Origin: Anaerolineaceae bacterium
GTDB lineage: Bacteria > Chloroflexota > Anaerolineae > Anaerolineales > Anaerolineaceae
DNA length: 14,765 nucleotides
Assembly: GCA_003448875.1 (NCBI GenBank)
Contig: DLXG01000284.1
Span: 1 to 14,765, forward strand
Reading direction: 5' to 3'
Shown: piece after piece, positions 7,499-14,765 of the stretch
Position numbering within the stretch: position 1 is the stretch's first letter
Layout of the letters: each line of letters starts with the position of its first letter
The notes under the pieces: generated by a model
Database searches by the model: none
Told to the model about the DNA's origin: nothing
The model's input: only the letters and a program-made list of their open reading frames with translations
Position numbers and translations under genes: made by a program

Positions 7499-8800
7499 AT
7501 GAATGAATTATCAATATTTCCGATCGGTACTTCGATCAATCAAAGCGGCCATCTGGCTATTGCGGGATATGATCTGGTCGAACTTGCCAATCAATACGGC
7601 ACACCTTTATATATCTATGATGGGGCAACCGTCAAATCTCAAATCGAACGCCTCAATCAACTGCTTAAGGGTTATTATCCCGGTGAAGCACTGCTTGCGT
7701 ATGCCAGCAAGGCATATCTCTCATTTCAATTTGCCCGAAAACTGGCACGCTGGGGCATTGGACTGGATGTGGTCAGTCTGGGAGAAATCCGCATTGCTCA
7801 AAAAGCTGCTTTTCCTCCCTCAGTAGTCCACCTGCACGGGAACAACAAAAGCGAAGCGGAATTACAGGCGGCAATGGACTGGGGAATTCAGGCGATTGTG
7901 GTGGACAATCTGGAAGAACTGGAAATATTGGAGCAAATGGCTGCCCAACGCCAGCAACGAGTCCGCATCTGGCTGCGCATCACGCCCGACCTGAGTGTGA
8001 ATACTCACCCTCACATTCAAACCGCTCACGCCGAAAGTAAATTCGGTTTCCACCTGGAAAATGGAGAGGCAGACGATGCTTTGCAGCATGTGTTATCCAG
8101 TCCGTGGTTTGAAGTGAGTGGTTTGCACACTCATTTGGGTTCACAAATTTTCGAAACTGAGCCATATCGCATGGCCATCGAAATGTTGTGTGAATTTTCT
8201 GCCCGCAATAATTACATTCCACCTGAAATCAGCCCCGGCGGTGGCTGGGGAGTCCGCTACACCCCCACCGATCCAGACGATGATGCCGAGCAATGGGTGA
8301 GAACCGTATCCGGTGCCATCCAAGAAGCCGCCATCCGTTATGACTGGCCCTACCCCCGCCTGGTATTGGAACCGGGGCGCTGGCTGGTCGCTCGCGCCGG
8401 TGTAGCCGTTTATCGGGCAGGTAGTCAAAAGACCACCCCAACGGGCAGCCGCCTTGTCGCCATAGACGGCGGGCTGGCAGATAACCCGCGGGTGGCCCTT
8501 TATCAGGCCCGCTACATTGCCAGAGTGGTCGAACGTCCCCTCGAAGCGCCCACCCAGACGGTTCGGATTGTTGGAAAATTCTGCGAGTCGGGCGATATCC
8601 TCATCCCGCAGGTCAATTTGCCTCCGCTAAAACGCGGTGAGCATCTCGTTGTTCCTGTTGCCGGGGCTTATCAATTGAGCATGGCTTCAAATTACAATTA
8701 CGCTGCACGTCCAACGGTTTTGTGGCTGGAAGACGGCGAAATTGAGGTATTGCAGCAACGTGAACAACCTGATCAATCCGGCTGGCTGGTGTCCGAATAA
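7499..8800 (+). CDS. lysA: Diaminopimelate decarboxylase
   Basis: LysA is a PLP enzyme that decarboxylates meso-diaminopimelate to L-lysine. The 433 residues show the family's landmarks in order. These are the PLP lysine K71 in AYASKA, HLHGNNKSEAEL (111-122), GLHTHLGSQ (208-216), the phosphate-binding glycines SPGGGWG (245-251), EPGR (291-294), FCESGD (361-366) with the second-subunit active-site Cys, and GAYQLSMASNYN (389-400). The enzyme is normally a dimer with shared active sites. The ribosome binding site is poor (AGGGGA about 14 bases before ATG 7499). The start is kept because the family-like N-terminal DLVELANQYGTPLYIYD follows, with no better candidate. Other decarboxylases of the fold (arginine, ornithine, carboxynorspermidine) fit less well. 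Confidence 0.92.
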   Translation: MNELSIFPIGTSINQSGHLAIAGYDLVELANQYGTPLYIYDGATVKSQIERLNQLLKGYYPGEALLAYASKAYLSFQFARKLARWGIGLDVVSLGEIRIAQKAAFPPSVVHLHGNNKSEAELQAAMDWGIQAIVVDNLEELEILEQMAAQRQQRVRIWLRITPDLSVNTHPHIQTAHAESKFGFHLENGEADDALQHVLSSPWFEVSGLHTHLGSQIFETEPYRMAIEMLCEFSARNNYIPPEISPGGGWGVRYTPTDPDDDAEQWVRTVSGAIQEAAIRYDWPYPRLVLEPGRWLVARAGVAVYRAGSQKTTPTGSRLVAIDGGLADNPRVALYQARYIARVVERPLEAPTQTVRIVGKFCESGDILIPQVNLPPLKRGEHLVVPVAGAYQLSMASNYNYAARPTVLWLEDGEIEVLQQREQPDQSGWLVSE

Positions 8801-8818
8801 TCCCGCCAATAATGGTGG

Positions 8819-9757
8819 TCAAGGAAGCGGCGTTAGCAAAACAGGCTGCGGCCAGTCAATTTCTAACGGGCGGGTATAACCGTGCTTTTCGGCTGCCAGC
8901 AGGCGGGCGCGGGAAACCTGACCGCAGCCCGGCTCATCTTGAATAGTTACCTGGGTGAAGTAAGAGCCGATTGGTTGGAATACCATGCGCCCTTCCTGAC
9001 AGACCCACGCCTCAACAATATAAGGGGTCTGCTCTGAATCATCCCCCGCTCGCAGACTAAGCCCTGCCCACTCCACCGTGACCATATCCCCCTGCCGGAC
9101 GGCTTTTACCCAGGCCGGTGGTGCATAGTAAGGGGACATCGGCAATTGGACATCAAAGGGATGCACCGGTTCAAGCGCATTCACATCCCCGCGAATTTCC
9201 ATGTAATCAACCCGTACCCAACAGGGATTATTGCCGCCAATCGCCTGAATTTCGATGTAATTGCCACCCTCGACCCGTCGTAGAATTTCAAGATTACTTC
9301 CAGCATATACCCCATACTTGTAGAGGTAAGGTGCACCCGGCCCATAATGGCAAACCGCCTGTGCAATGGTTACTTTTCCCCTCAACTTGGTGTAGGTCGG
9401 CAACGGCGTTACCGTAGAAGTCGGGGTAAAACTCGGTGTGGTCGTTGGAGTGGATGAGGGAACTGGTGATTTTGTCGGCGTGATTGTCACCGTTGGAGTT
9501 ACAGATCGCTCGATGCTTAATGTATGTGAGGGGGCTGCAGGTGTTAAATCCACATCGTTTGTTTGTGCTGCTGCTGGCAGAGAGGATGGGACTGGCCCAT
9601 TCGTTGACGAAGGCACATTAGCGCAACCGCTTAAGACCACAATCAAAACCCACCCCACTAAACAGGTCAGAGAGCGCCCACAGCCGAGCGCTCTCTGGGT
9701 TATATAAGCAGGTTGATTGAACGTATCTAACACTCGCTGTAGCCACAAGCGTAACAC
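8819..9757 (-). CDS. Lipoprotein with Thr/Pro-rich linker and SH3-like domain
   Basis: A 312-residue predicted lipoprotein. Long N-terminal region, hydrophobic stretch [14 protein letters not shown] (32-45) ending in lipobox LSGC with C45 the lipidated cysteine. Residues 46-125 are a low-complexity linker rich in Thr, Pro and Ser with TPT repeats. Residues 126-190 look SH3-like ([18 protein letters not shown] and [13 protein letters not shown]). The rest (200-312) is beta-rich, possibly fibronectin-like, with C253 and C278. It is likely displayed outside the membrane; function unknown. GTG 9757 overlaps the nrdJ end by 31 bases, with GAGGAGG about ten bases upstream; GTG 9733 is an alternative. 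A start after the signal hairpin would leave no charged n-region. It ends 18 bases from lysA, convergent. Confidence 0.72.
   Translation of the reverse strand: MLRLWLQRVLDTFNQPAYITQRALGCGRSLTCLVGWVLIVVLSGCANVPSSTNGPVPSSLPAAAQTNDVDLTPAAPSHTLSIERSVTPTVTITPTKSPVPSSTPTTTPSFTPTSTVTPLPTYTKLRGKVTIAQAVCHYGPGAPYLYKYGVYAGSNLEILRRVEGGNYIEIQAIGGNNPCWVRVDYMEIRGDVNALEPVHPFDVQLPMSPYYAPPAWVKAVRQGDMVTVEWAGLSLRAGDDSEQTPYIVEAWVCQEGRMVFQPIGSYFTQVTIQDEPGCGQVSRARLLAAEKHGYTRPLEIDWPQPVLLTPLP
9668..9697 (-). repeat. 10-bp perfect hairpin inside the lipoprotein 5' coding region
   Basis: CAGAGAGCGC and GCGCTCTCTG form a perfect ten-base-pair stem around a ten-base loop. On the minus strand it begins 30 bases after the nrdJ stop and lies in codons 21-30 of the lipoprotein. 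It lacks a T run, so it is not a clear terminator. It could slow ribosomes, mark an RNA cleavage point or reduce expression of the lipoprotein relative to nrdJ. Confidence 0.6.
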
Positions 9758-12345
9758 TTGCGACAGCCCTCCTCGTTAATGACCGCTGCCTCACCACACT
9801 CCGGACACAAATCGCCAAACCGGAGTAGTTTTTGACCGACCGGTTGGGTATCACTTTTTTCGGCGGCACTGCGGTGTCCATTCCCCGGCGAATGCTGTTC
9901 TCTACTTTCTTTGTCCTGCTGCGAAACCATTCTCTCAGCGCGAATTTGTAGATATTCATCTAAAATCTGTCCGACCCCATCCGGTAAAGAGCGTACCCGG
10001 TTCGGTCCAAACCCCAGTGAGCGGCCGCCGCCGATTCCCAGCAATTGATTGGCAGCCTCCCGCAGCCGCCGCGCCGGTTCAATCGGTGAGGCAAGCCGCA
10101 AGATATAAGAAAGCAACCTCCCAATTGCCTCAGAAACAGCAGCAGTATCGGAACCGGCCTTGGCCGTATTGATAAACACTTCAAAGGGCTGGCTGCCGCC
10201 ATTTTCATTCACGGTGATGAAAGCCTTACCCAGCGGTGTGTCAATGGAATAGGTAAAACCGGTTAGATAGCGCGGTCGCGGTTTTTTGGTCTCATGCCAG
10301 ATCGTCAACTGTTCTTCAGGCTTTTCGGCAAGCACAGATTGGGCTTTTTCTTCTTCAACATTAGTCTGTTTCTTCTTCGCAGTCGACAACGTTTCCAGCA
10401 CAACTTTTTCGCGGGAACCGGTTACATAGACTGTAATCCCTTTGCAGCCGAGTTTCCAGGCAAGTTGATAGGCGATAGCCACATCTTCAACCGTTGCCCC
10501 TTCCGGAAAATTAATCGTTTTCGAGAGCGAGTTATCTACAAAGGCCTGCATGGCGGCCTGCATCCGGACGTGTTCCTCGGCGGTAATATCACTCGAAACC
10601 ACAAACACCCGCTTAATCTCATCGGGAACCGCCTCAACCCGCTGACAGGAACCTTCCAGCATAACTTGCTCAATAATCTCCTGTCGTTTCTCGGGTTCTA
10701 TACCCGCTTTAATCAATGCCTGCTCAAATTGCGGGCTGGCGTAGGTCAATTGTAAGTCCTTGCCGTTATCATTGACATGACGGATGTAGGCCAGCGCGAA
10801 TGCCGGTTCACAACCGTACCCTTCACAGCCCGCCACGGTGGCAATCGTACCGGTAGGGGCGATGGTGGTTTGAGCCGCGTTGCGGATCCCGTACCTGCGA
10901 ATTTGATCCACCATCCAATCCCAATCCAGCACAGGTCTTCCCCAGTCCCTTTCGTAAGGGACAAGCGGTTTGGGCGGTGACCAGCGCATTTGCTCGGCAT
11001 CATAAATTGAGCCTTTGATGGCCGGGAAGGGACCGCGCTCTTTGGCCATTTCTATCGAGGTAACCATTGCGTGATAACGCACAAATTCCATCACCTGAGC
11101 GGCAAACTCCTGCCCTTCAAGTGACCCATAGCGCACGCCGCAGTGATACATCAGATCTGCCAGTCCCATTATTCCCAAACCAATCCGCCGGGCGCGATGG
11201 GCTGCCTCTTTTAATTGAGGTACCGCCGGTACATATTGATTGGCTTCCACCACATCATCCAGAAAGCGCGTAGCCGTAACCACCGATTGGCGCAGGGTTT
11301 CCCAGTCCACTTTACCCTCAGGGGCAAAATGCTGAGCCAGATTGACTGAACCCAGACAGCAGTTTTCATACGGACCCAGCCATTGCTCACCGCACGGATT
11401 GGTAGCCTCGAGAGGGTATAAATGAGGCACCGGGTTGCTGCGATTGGCCGCATCCAAAAACAAAACCCCCGGCTCTCCATTATGATGCGCCTGCCGCACA
11501 ATCTTCTCAAACAATTCTCTGGCACGTACCTTTTTGTAGGTTATTAACGGAACACCGGCTTCCACCAGTTGTTCAAGCGTGCCTTTAACCTGCCGGTAAA
11601 GCGGTGAATGAACATCCGGGAAACGCAATTCCCAATCCTCATCATTTTCAACCGCCCGCATGAAATCATCCGTAATCCCCACGGAGATATTGAAATTCGT
11701 GATGGCGTTTTCATCGGTCTTGCAGGTGATAAACTCTTCGATGTCCGGGTGATCCACGCGCAGAACCGCCATATTGGCGCCCCGCCGTGTGCCTCCCTGT
11801 GCAATTTCGCCAAAGGCATGGTCATACACCCGCAAGAACCCAACCGGGCCGGTTGCCTGCCCGGCAGAAGACTTGACCACCGAACCCTTGGGGCGCAGCC
11901 GTGAAAAAGAAAAGCCATTGCCCCCGCCGGTTTGTTGAATCAGAGCCGCATCGCGTAAGGTCTGGAAGATGCCGGAAGAATCTCGCCCCATGTCATCATT
12001 GATCGGCAGCACAAAACAGGCAGCCAGCTGACCGAGGGGAGTCCCTGCGCCGGTAAATGTCGGTGAATTCGGGAAGAACTTTTTGCTGGTCAGCAGAACA
12101 TAAAACTCCCGCGCCCGGCTCATCACATCACCGCCCCAGTTTTCCTCCACTTTTGCAACGTGATAAGCCACCCGCCAGAACATATCCTCCACGCTTTCAG
12201 CCGGTTTGCCATCATCACCCCGGCGCACATAGCGGCGAATCAATACCTGCCGGGCATTTTCCGTTAACTGAACAGCGGGAAGATCCTTAGGACGAGGGGG
12301 TGTTGGCAGCAGGCCGTTTTTAGTAATTTGTTGCTGTGCTTGCAT
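9727..12345 (-). CDS. nrdJ: Adenosylcobalamin-dependent (class II) ribonucleotide reductase
   Basis: An 872-residue class II ribonucleotide reductase that makes deoxyribonucleotides using an adenosylcobalamin-generated thiyl radical, without need for oxygen. The radical site NPCGE (316-320) holds N316, thiyl C318 and E320. C110 (AACFVL) and C329 (ENCCLGS) are the redox pair; the C318-to-C329 spacing equals that of the T. maritima enzyme. [12 protein letters not shown] (141-152) and [13 protein letters not shown] (494-506) form substrate-binding loops. The tail has a zinc ribbon (C847, C850, C861, C864) and the C867/C872 pair that re-reduces the active site. No N-terminal ATP-cone is evident, so allosteric on/off control may be lacking. 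AGGAGG is five bases before ATG 12345. It lies 16 bases after nrdR. Confidence 0.96.
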   Translation of the reverse strand: MQAQQQITKNGLLPTPPRPKDLPAVQLTENARQVLIRRYVRRGDDGKPAESVEDMFWRVAYHVAKVEENWGGDVMSRAREFYVLLTSKKFFPNSPTFTGAGTPLGQLAACFVLPINDDMGRDSSGIFQTLRDAALIQQTGGGNGFSFSRLRPKGSVVKSSAGQATGPVGFLRVYDHAFGEIAQGGTRRGANMAVLRVDHPDIEEFITCKTDENAITNFNISVGITDDFMRAVENDEDWELRFPDVHSPLYRQVKGTLEQLVEAGVPLITYKKVRARELFEKIVRQAHHNGEPGVLFLDAANRSNPVPHLYPLEATNPCGEQWLGPYENCCLGSVNLAQHFAPEGKVDWETLRQSVVTATRFLDDVVEANQYVPAVPQLKEAAHRARRIGLGIMGLADLMYHCGVRYGSLEGQEFAAQVMEFVRYHAMVTSIEMAKERGPFPAIKGSIYDAEQMRWSPPKPLVPYERDWGRPVLDWDWMVDQIRRYGIRNAAQTTIAPTGTIATVAGCEGYGCEPAFALAYIRHVNDNGKDLQLTYASPQFEQALIKAGIEPEKRQEIIEQVMLEGSCQRVEAVPDEIKRVFVVSSDITAEEHVRMQAAMQAFVDNSLSKTINFPEGATVEDVAIAYQLAWKLGCKGITVYVTGSREKVVLETLSTAKKKQTNVEEEKAQSVLAEKPEEQLTIWHETKKPRPRYLTGFTYSIDTPLGKAFITVNENGGSQPFEVFINTAKAGSDTAAVSEAIGRLLSYILRLASPIEPARRLREAANQLLGIGGGRSLGFGPNRVRSLPDGVGQILDEYLQIRAERMVSQQDKESREQHSPGNGHRSAAEKSDTQPVGQKLLRFGDLCPECGEAAVINEEGCRKCYACGYSEC

Positions 12346-12361
12346 GTCATCCTCCTGTAAA

Positions 12362-12814
12362 TTATGAACCTTCTAATAGACGATCAATTTCCTTACGAAT
12401 GGCGTGCAAATCGTTCAAATTCAAGTACACAATTGCATAGCGAATATAGGCCAGTTGGTCCAATTCCTTTAATCCGGCAATAACCATATCCCCCACCACG
12501 CGGGAAGAAACTTCCGCCCGTCCCATCTGCTGCAAGGAAGATTCGATTTCGCCTACCAGTCGCTCGATCTCCGCAGCCGAAACAGGACGTTTGGCACAGG
12601 CAATCCGGATGCCACGCATCAATTTTTCACGGTCAAATTCTTCGCGCGTGCCATCCCGTTTTACGACTAGCGGAGTGGCAAGAATGGGACGTTCATAGGT
12701 GGAAAACCGCTGGCCGCACTTTTCGCACTCCCGGCGGCGGCGAATGCCGCCGCGCTGGTCGTGAGTAGTATCCAGAACCCTCGATTGTTCATGGTGACAA
12801 TATGGGCAACGCAA
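12362..12814 (-). CDS. nrdR: NrdR transcriptional repressor of ribonucleotide reductase genes
   Basis: NrdR is the ATP/dATP-sensing repressor of ribonucleotide reductase operons. The 150-residue product has a zinc ribbon with C3, C6, C30 and C33 (RCPYC and CEKC). The RRRREC basic region (26-30) contacts DNA in the family, and an ATP-cone domain runs from about 49 to 139. The reading frame extends back to a GTG at 12865, but the start used is TTG 12814. GGAGG is six bases upstream, translation begins exactly at the conserved M-R-C-P-Y-C, and the length equals the usual 149-150 residues. It leads the nrdR-nrdJ-lipoprotein operon and probably represses its own promoter through the palindromes upstream. 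Confidence 0.94.
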   Translation of the reverse strand: MRCPYCHHEQSRVLDTTHDQRGGIRRRRECEKCGQRFSTYERPILATPLVVKRDGTREEFDREKLMRGIRIACAKRPVSAAEIERLVGEIESSLQQMGRAEVSSRVVGDMVIAGLKELDQLAYIRYAIVYLNLNDLHAIRKEIDRLLEGS

Positions 12815-12820
12815 TGGAAT

Positions 12821-12825
12821 CCTCC
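12821..12825 (-). promoter_or_regulatory. Ribosome binding site deciding the TTG start of nrdR
   Basis: GGAGG on the minus strand with six bases (ATTCCA) to TTG 12814. An upstream ATG in frame at 12835 would place this site inside its coding sequence, and the added residues do not match NrdR. Confidence 0.75.
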
Positions 12826-12918
12826 ATAAAACCATGATTGATGAGAATGGACTCTCGCACCACACCCCCTGATTTTTACGAGCCTTATCTTCTCTAGACC
12901 ACCTCTTTCGGAAAACAC

Positions 12919-12936
12919 ACCCCCATATATGGGGGT
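12919..12936. promoter_or_regulatory. Perfect 18-bp palindrome, probable NrdR box
   Basis: ACCCCCATATATGGGGGT is a perfect palindrome. Its ATATAT core fits the wAtATaTw centre of the NrdR box; the outer bases (C-run/G-run rather than ACAC/GTGT) differ from the best-known consensus. It lies just downstream of the likely nrdR transcription start (~12941), where bound repressor would block initiation. As RNA it could also form a short hairpin, with GTGTTTT after it on the minus strand. Confidence 0.5.
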
Positions 12937-12947
12937 AATAAATTGTT

Positions 12948-12953
12948 ATTATA
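12948..12953 (-). promoter_or_regulatory. -10 box of the nrdR-nrdJ operon
   Basis: A perfect TATAAT on the minus strand, with transcription expected near 12941, about 127 bases before TTG 12814. At -35 there is only TAAAAT with a 16-base spacer. The element overlaps a partial second NrdR box (12950-12967). Confidence 0.5.
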
Positions 12954-12967
12954 GTATATGTACGGGA
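12950..12967. promoter_or_regulatory. Partial second NrdR box overlapping the -10
   Basis: The core TATATGTA (12955-12962) matches wAtATaTw at seven of eight positions. Its centre (12958.5) is exactly 31 bp from the centre of the perfect palindrome (12927.5). Tandem NrdR boxes about three helical turns apart are the family's known layout. The flanks match poorly, apart from GGG on the right side. Confidence 0.35.
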
Positions 12968-13118
12968 TTATTTTAGCACATCTGAATGAAGGATGCAATA
13001 GGAAATAGACATCTCTAATCTTAAAATTATCTTTATAGAAATTTAGTTCAACAAATAGTGACTCGGCCTTTTCTTTTCGTATGACCTGTTCAAATCCGTC
13101 AAAAAACGACCCATATCT

Positions 13119-13130
13119 GGTAAATTTACC
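13119..13130. repeat. 12-bp perfect palindrome
   Basis: GGTAAATTTACC is a perfect palindrome centred 30 bp from the distal 18-bp palindrome (13146-13163). It could be the partner half of a second operator, or chance in an AT-rich region. Confidence 0.35.
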
Positions 13131-13145
13131 CCGATTCATATAACT

Positions 13146-13163
13146 ACCCCCATAAATAGGGGA
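13146..13163. promoter_or_regulatory. Distal copy of the 18-bp palindrome, candidate second NrdR operator
   Basis: ACCCCCATAAATAGGGGA matches the perfect palindrome at 12919-12936 at 15 of 18 positions. It adjoins a minus-strand TACAAT (13163-13168) that could be a second, upstream promoter for nrdR. The centre-to-centre distance to the proximal copy is 227 bp. Confidence 0.35.
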
Positions 13164-13265
13164 TTGTATGGAATTGGACGATTTTTAGAAGTTTTTATGT
13201 TAACGATTCATTAAGAAAAAAATCTTCCTTTTTACTCAACAAGACATTTTTCTTACCAAACCGGA

Positions 13266-13296
13266 AACCCCCGCTGCATGGATTTCAGCGGGGGTT
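13266..13296 (-). terminator. Hairpin terminator after ftsZ
   Basis: AACCCCCGCTG (13266-13276) and CAGCGGGGGTT (13286-13296) form a perfect 11-bp GC-rich stem with a nine-base loop. On the minus strand the stem ends in TT and is followed by TCCGG and TTT, a weak U tract. It lies 190 bases after the ftsZ stop and 12 bases after the RNA-like fold, so it most likely ends the ftsZ transcript before the nrdR promoter. Confidence 0.65.
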
Positions 13297-13308
13297 CCTC
13301 AAGACAGG

Positions 13309-13433
13309 TTGAAACAAACCGTTAAGCCGAACTATTGGTCAGGCAGAAGGGAGGAAAGCTTCCGCCCCAGTGGCGTCTCCTGAAAACAGGCATTCAGAAA
13401 TACAGGAACTTGATTCAGTCCTGTTTGTTTCAA
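13309..13433 (-). ncRNA. Candidate structured RNA between ftsZ and its terminator
   Basis: TTGAAACAAAC (13309-13319) and GTTTGTTTCAA (13423-13433) form a perfect 11-bp closing stem around 103 bases. Inside, on the minus strand, are a hairpin CAGGACT/AGT-T-CCTG with one bulge (about 13402-13423) and a CCTG-TTTT-CAGG tetraloop hairpin. A larger arm, TCAGG...CCTGA, contains CGCC/GGCG. The tetraloop hairpin and the larger arm share CAGG, so they are mutually exclusive. The strong terminator follows 12 bases later, a layout shared by riboswitches, leader RNAs and small RNAs. It matches no class I can name. It could be a structured 3' UTR of ftsZ or a separate small RNA. Confidence 0.35.
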
Positions 13434-13485
13434 GGATCAGAACAAACGAAGAGCATTGGCTCTCCGAGCACCTTGGATGAACGGT

Positions 13486-14637
13486 TCAGCGTTGCGTGTT
13501 GCGGTTTCGCAAAAAGGCCGGAATATCCAGATCGTTGGTGTTGATCACATGCGGCTGGAATTCGGTCGGCGAGGTGGTAGGCGCTTGCCGCTCAGCCTTT
13601 GGTGCGGGGCTGCTCGCCGGGAAGGAAGCGGTTTCTTCCTTCTTCGGAGCGGGGCGCGGTTCCACTAAAGGGGAACGGACGCTGGGGCGGTCAAAACCGG
13701 TGGCAATGACCGTGATGCGGATCTCGTCACCCATATTCGGATCCACCACTGCACCAAAGATCAGGTTGACATCTGGATGAGCGGTTTCCTTAATGATCGC
13801 CGCAGCCTGATTGACCTCGAACAAGGTCAGGCTGTTTCCGCCGGTCACGTTGAACAAGATGCCACGCGCACCGTCAATGGTGATGTCCAGCAGCTGGCTG
13901 GAAATGGCCATTTCCGCCGCAATCCGGGCGCGGTCTTCGCCACTGGCATGCCCAACTGCCATCAAAGCGGCGCCGCCCTCAGACATAATCGCTCGTACGT
14001 CCGCAAAGTCAAGGTTGATCAACCCCGGCACGGTGATGAGTTCGGAAATACCCTGAATACCCTGCCGCAGCACATCATCCGCTGTACGGAAGGCTTCCTG
14101 CAAGGTTACCCGTTTGTCCACAATTTGCAGCAAACGGTCATTGGGTATGACGATGAGGGTGTCGGCATGTTCTTTGAGTTTGGCGATGCCGGCTTCAGCG
14201 GCCTGCTGGCGGCGCATGCCCTCAAAGGTAAAGGGCCGGGTGACCACGCCAATGGTAAGAGCGCCAACCTCTTTGGCAATCTGGGCTACAATGGGTGCCG
14301 CGCCGGTGCCGGTTCCTCCGCCGAGCCCCGCAGTCACGAACACCATGTCCGAGCCTTTGAGTACTTCGTACAGCTCTTCAGCGGACTCCTCAGCCGCTTT
14401 GCGCCCCACTTCGGGGTTGCCGCCGGCTCCCAAACCGCGGGTAGACTTGTCGCCAATCCGTACGCGGGTTGGTGCCTTGGAGAGCAATAGAGCCTGGGCA
14501 TCCGTGTTGACCGTGATGAATTCGATGCCGCTCAGGCCTTCTTCGATCATGCGGTTGACTGCGTTGCAGCCACCGCCGCCCACACCGATTACTTTGATGC
14601 GGGCAAAAGATTCTGCTTGATTACTGTAAAGATCCAT
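13486..14637 (-). CDS. ftsZ: Cell division protein FtsZ
   Basis: FtsZ is the tubulin-like GTPase that polymerises into the Z-ring at midcell. The 383 residues carry the GTP-binding [14 protein letters not shown] (17-30) and the tubulin signature GGGTGTG (106-112). The T7 synergy loop NLDFADV (208-214) has D210 and D213 that complete the neighbour's GTPase site. After the globular part comes a Pro/Ala/Ser-rich linker of about 50 residues (317-366), then the conserved C-terminal peptide [11 protein letters not shown] (369-379) that docks on FtsA, SepF and other partners. GGAGG lies about eight bases before ATG 14637. It follows the likely ftsA by 67 bases and ends before a long structured 3' region. 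Confidence 0.97.
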   Translation of the reverse strand: MDLYSNQAESFARIKVIGVGGGGCNAVNRMIEEGLSGIEFITVNTDAQALLLSKAPTRVRIGDKSTRGLGAGGNPEVGRKAAEESAEELYEVLKGSDMVFVTAGLGGGTGTGAAPIVAQIAKEVGALTIGVVTRPFTFEGMRRQQAAEAGIAKLKEHADTLIVIPNDRLLQIVDKRVTLQEAFRTADDVLRQGIQGISELITVPGLINLDFADVRAIMSEGGAALMAVGHASGEDRARIAAEMAISSQLLDITIDGARGILFNVTGGNSLTLFEVNQAAAIIKETAHPDVNLIFGAVVDPNMGDEIRITVIATGFDRPSVRSPLVEPRPAPKKEETASFPASSPAPKAERQAPTTSPTEFQPHVINTNDLDIPAFLRNRNTQR

Positions 14638-14704
14638 TTTGTGTTCCTCCGCTTAACCTGTCTTGATTGGGTTTGAATGATTGGTTCTTGACCTCCAGAA
14701 AAAG

Positions 14705-14765
14705 TTAGGGCAACAGGCGTCTTAAGAAATCTTTGATCCTGTTTCCATCAAGGTTGATCCCTTTC
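14705..14765 (-). CDS. ftsA: Probable FtsA C-terminus (gene start outside window)
   Basis: The minus strand is open from the window edge to a TAA at 14705-14707, giving 19 residues that end in RIKDFLRRLLP. This is a short amphipathic, positively charged helix like the C-terminal membrane-targeting helix of FtsA, the actin-like protein that anchors FtsZ filaments. Its place 67 bases upstream of ftsZ, in the same direction, is the usual ftsA position. Too little is visible to confirm by motif, so the name rests mostly on position. Confidence 0.55.
   Translation of the reverse strand, partial: KGINLDGNRIKDFLRRLLP

Larger units (their letters stand above)
12815..13485. other. 670-base non-coding region between ftsZ and nrdR
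   Basis: From right to left it holds an RNA-like fold (13309-13433), a hairpin terminator (13266-13296) and an AT-rich stretch (about 12940-13260) visibly poorer in G+C than the genes around it. Within that stretch lie a 12-bp palindrome (13119-13130), two 18-bp C/G-flanked palindromes (13146-13163 and 12919-12936) and a TATAAT (12948-12953). A 124-base GC-richer nrdR leader follows from about 12941. A frame of 81 codons (minus strand, ATG 13139 to 12894) crosses the likely nrdR promoter and I do not count it as a gene. Confidence 0.6.

Noticed and set aside
12919..12936. The palindrome read as a transcription terminator instead of an operator
   Set aside because: As RNA it could give a 5-6 bp stem followed by GTGTTTT, but it sits just after the nrdR -10, where a terminator would silence nrdR. 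An operator explains its position better. The alternative is not fully excluded.
13349..13358. GGGAGGAAAG on the plus strand, like the conserved GAGGAAAGTCC of RNase P RNA
   Set aside because: The match breaks off after ten bases, the partner ACAGAA region and the rest of the 350-400 nt RNA are missing, and the surrounding fold is explained by a different closing stem.
13368..13382. Cobalamin-riboswitch-like fragments CAGGAGAC and GCCACTG on the minus strand, near the B12-dependent nrdJ operon
   Set aside because: In the cobalamin riboswitch GCCACTG comes before the CAGGAGAC box; here the order is reversed and the fragments abut. The GGGAA/GGTG elements expected upstream are absent, and nrdR has its own promoter downstream.
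13777..14490. Open frame of 237 codons on the plus strand
   Set aside because: It is antisense to ftsZ, with composition typical of a reverse-strand shadow and no ribosome binding site or motif.
1..14765. Mobile elements, CRISPR arrays, tRNA or rRNA genes, toxin-antitoxin or phage-defence genes
   Set aside because: I looked for transposase-like proteins, terminal repeats, regularly spaced repeats, cloverleaf signatures and defence-type domains, and found none.

Overview
This window is an ordinary-looking bacterial chromosomal segment with no insertion sequence, CRISPR array, tRNA or rRNA that I can see. The gene content is housekeeping: proline and lysine synthesis, nucleoside salvage, a B12-dependent ribonucleotide reductase with its NrdR repressor, and the ftsA-ftsZ division pair. 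A Thr/Pro-rich lipoprotein with an SH3-like domain, a class II NrdJ as the only reductase seen, and a DUF6159-type membrane protein together suggest a Chloroflexota bacterium, probably Anaerolineae-like. That placement is inference from gene style, not from a marker gene comparison.

Left part (1-3562). The 3' end of a SAM-dependent methyltransferase gene, proC and a six-helix DUF6159-type membrane protein read rightwards and end at a strong two-way hairpin (2177-2211). Facing them is a leftward two-gene operon: a small PII-like protein whose stop overlaps the start (ATGA) of a Na+/Ca2+ exchanger-family antiporter. The pairing of a PII-fold protein with a cation antiporter is the most interesting gene association here. 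It resembles other PII/transporter pairs, but I do not know it as a characterised system.

Middle (3563-8800). Divergent promoters separate the PII-like operon from a two-CBS-domain protein and a ComM/YifB Mg-chelatase-like ATPase. ComM meets a leftward uridine phosphorylase tail to tail, the two stop codons sharing one TTAA. Divergent from the phosphorylase are an orphan 69-residue single-helix membrane protein, a flavin-reductase-like protein and a diaminopimelate decarboxylase (lysA).

Right part (8801-14765), all leftward. ftsA (only its last codons) and ftsZ are followed by a 670-base non-coding region, then nrdR, nrdJ and a lipoprotein gene that overlaps the end of nrdJ. The non-coding region holds an RNA-like fold closed by an 11-bp stem, a strong hairpin terminator, an AT-rich stretch, and two near-identical 18-bp palindromes. 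One palindrome is perfect (ACCCCCATATATGGGGGT), lies just downstream of the likely nrdR -10 box, and has a partial second copy centred exactly 31 bp away. This is the layout expected of a paired NrdR operator, so the operon is probably autorepressed by NrdR.

Several gene starts are placed by ribosome binding site and family alignment rather than by longest frame: PII-like at 3562, udp at 6478, flavin reductase at 6941, and nrdR at a TTG at 12814. Clear promoters in this window show a good -10 (TATAAT or extended -10) but no recognisable TTGACA -35.
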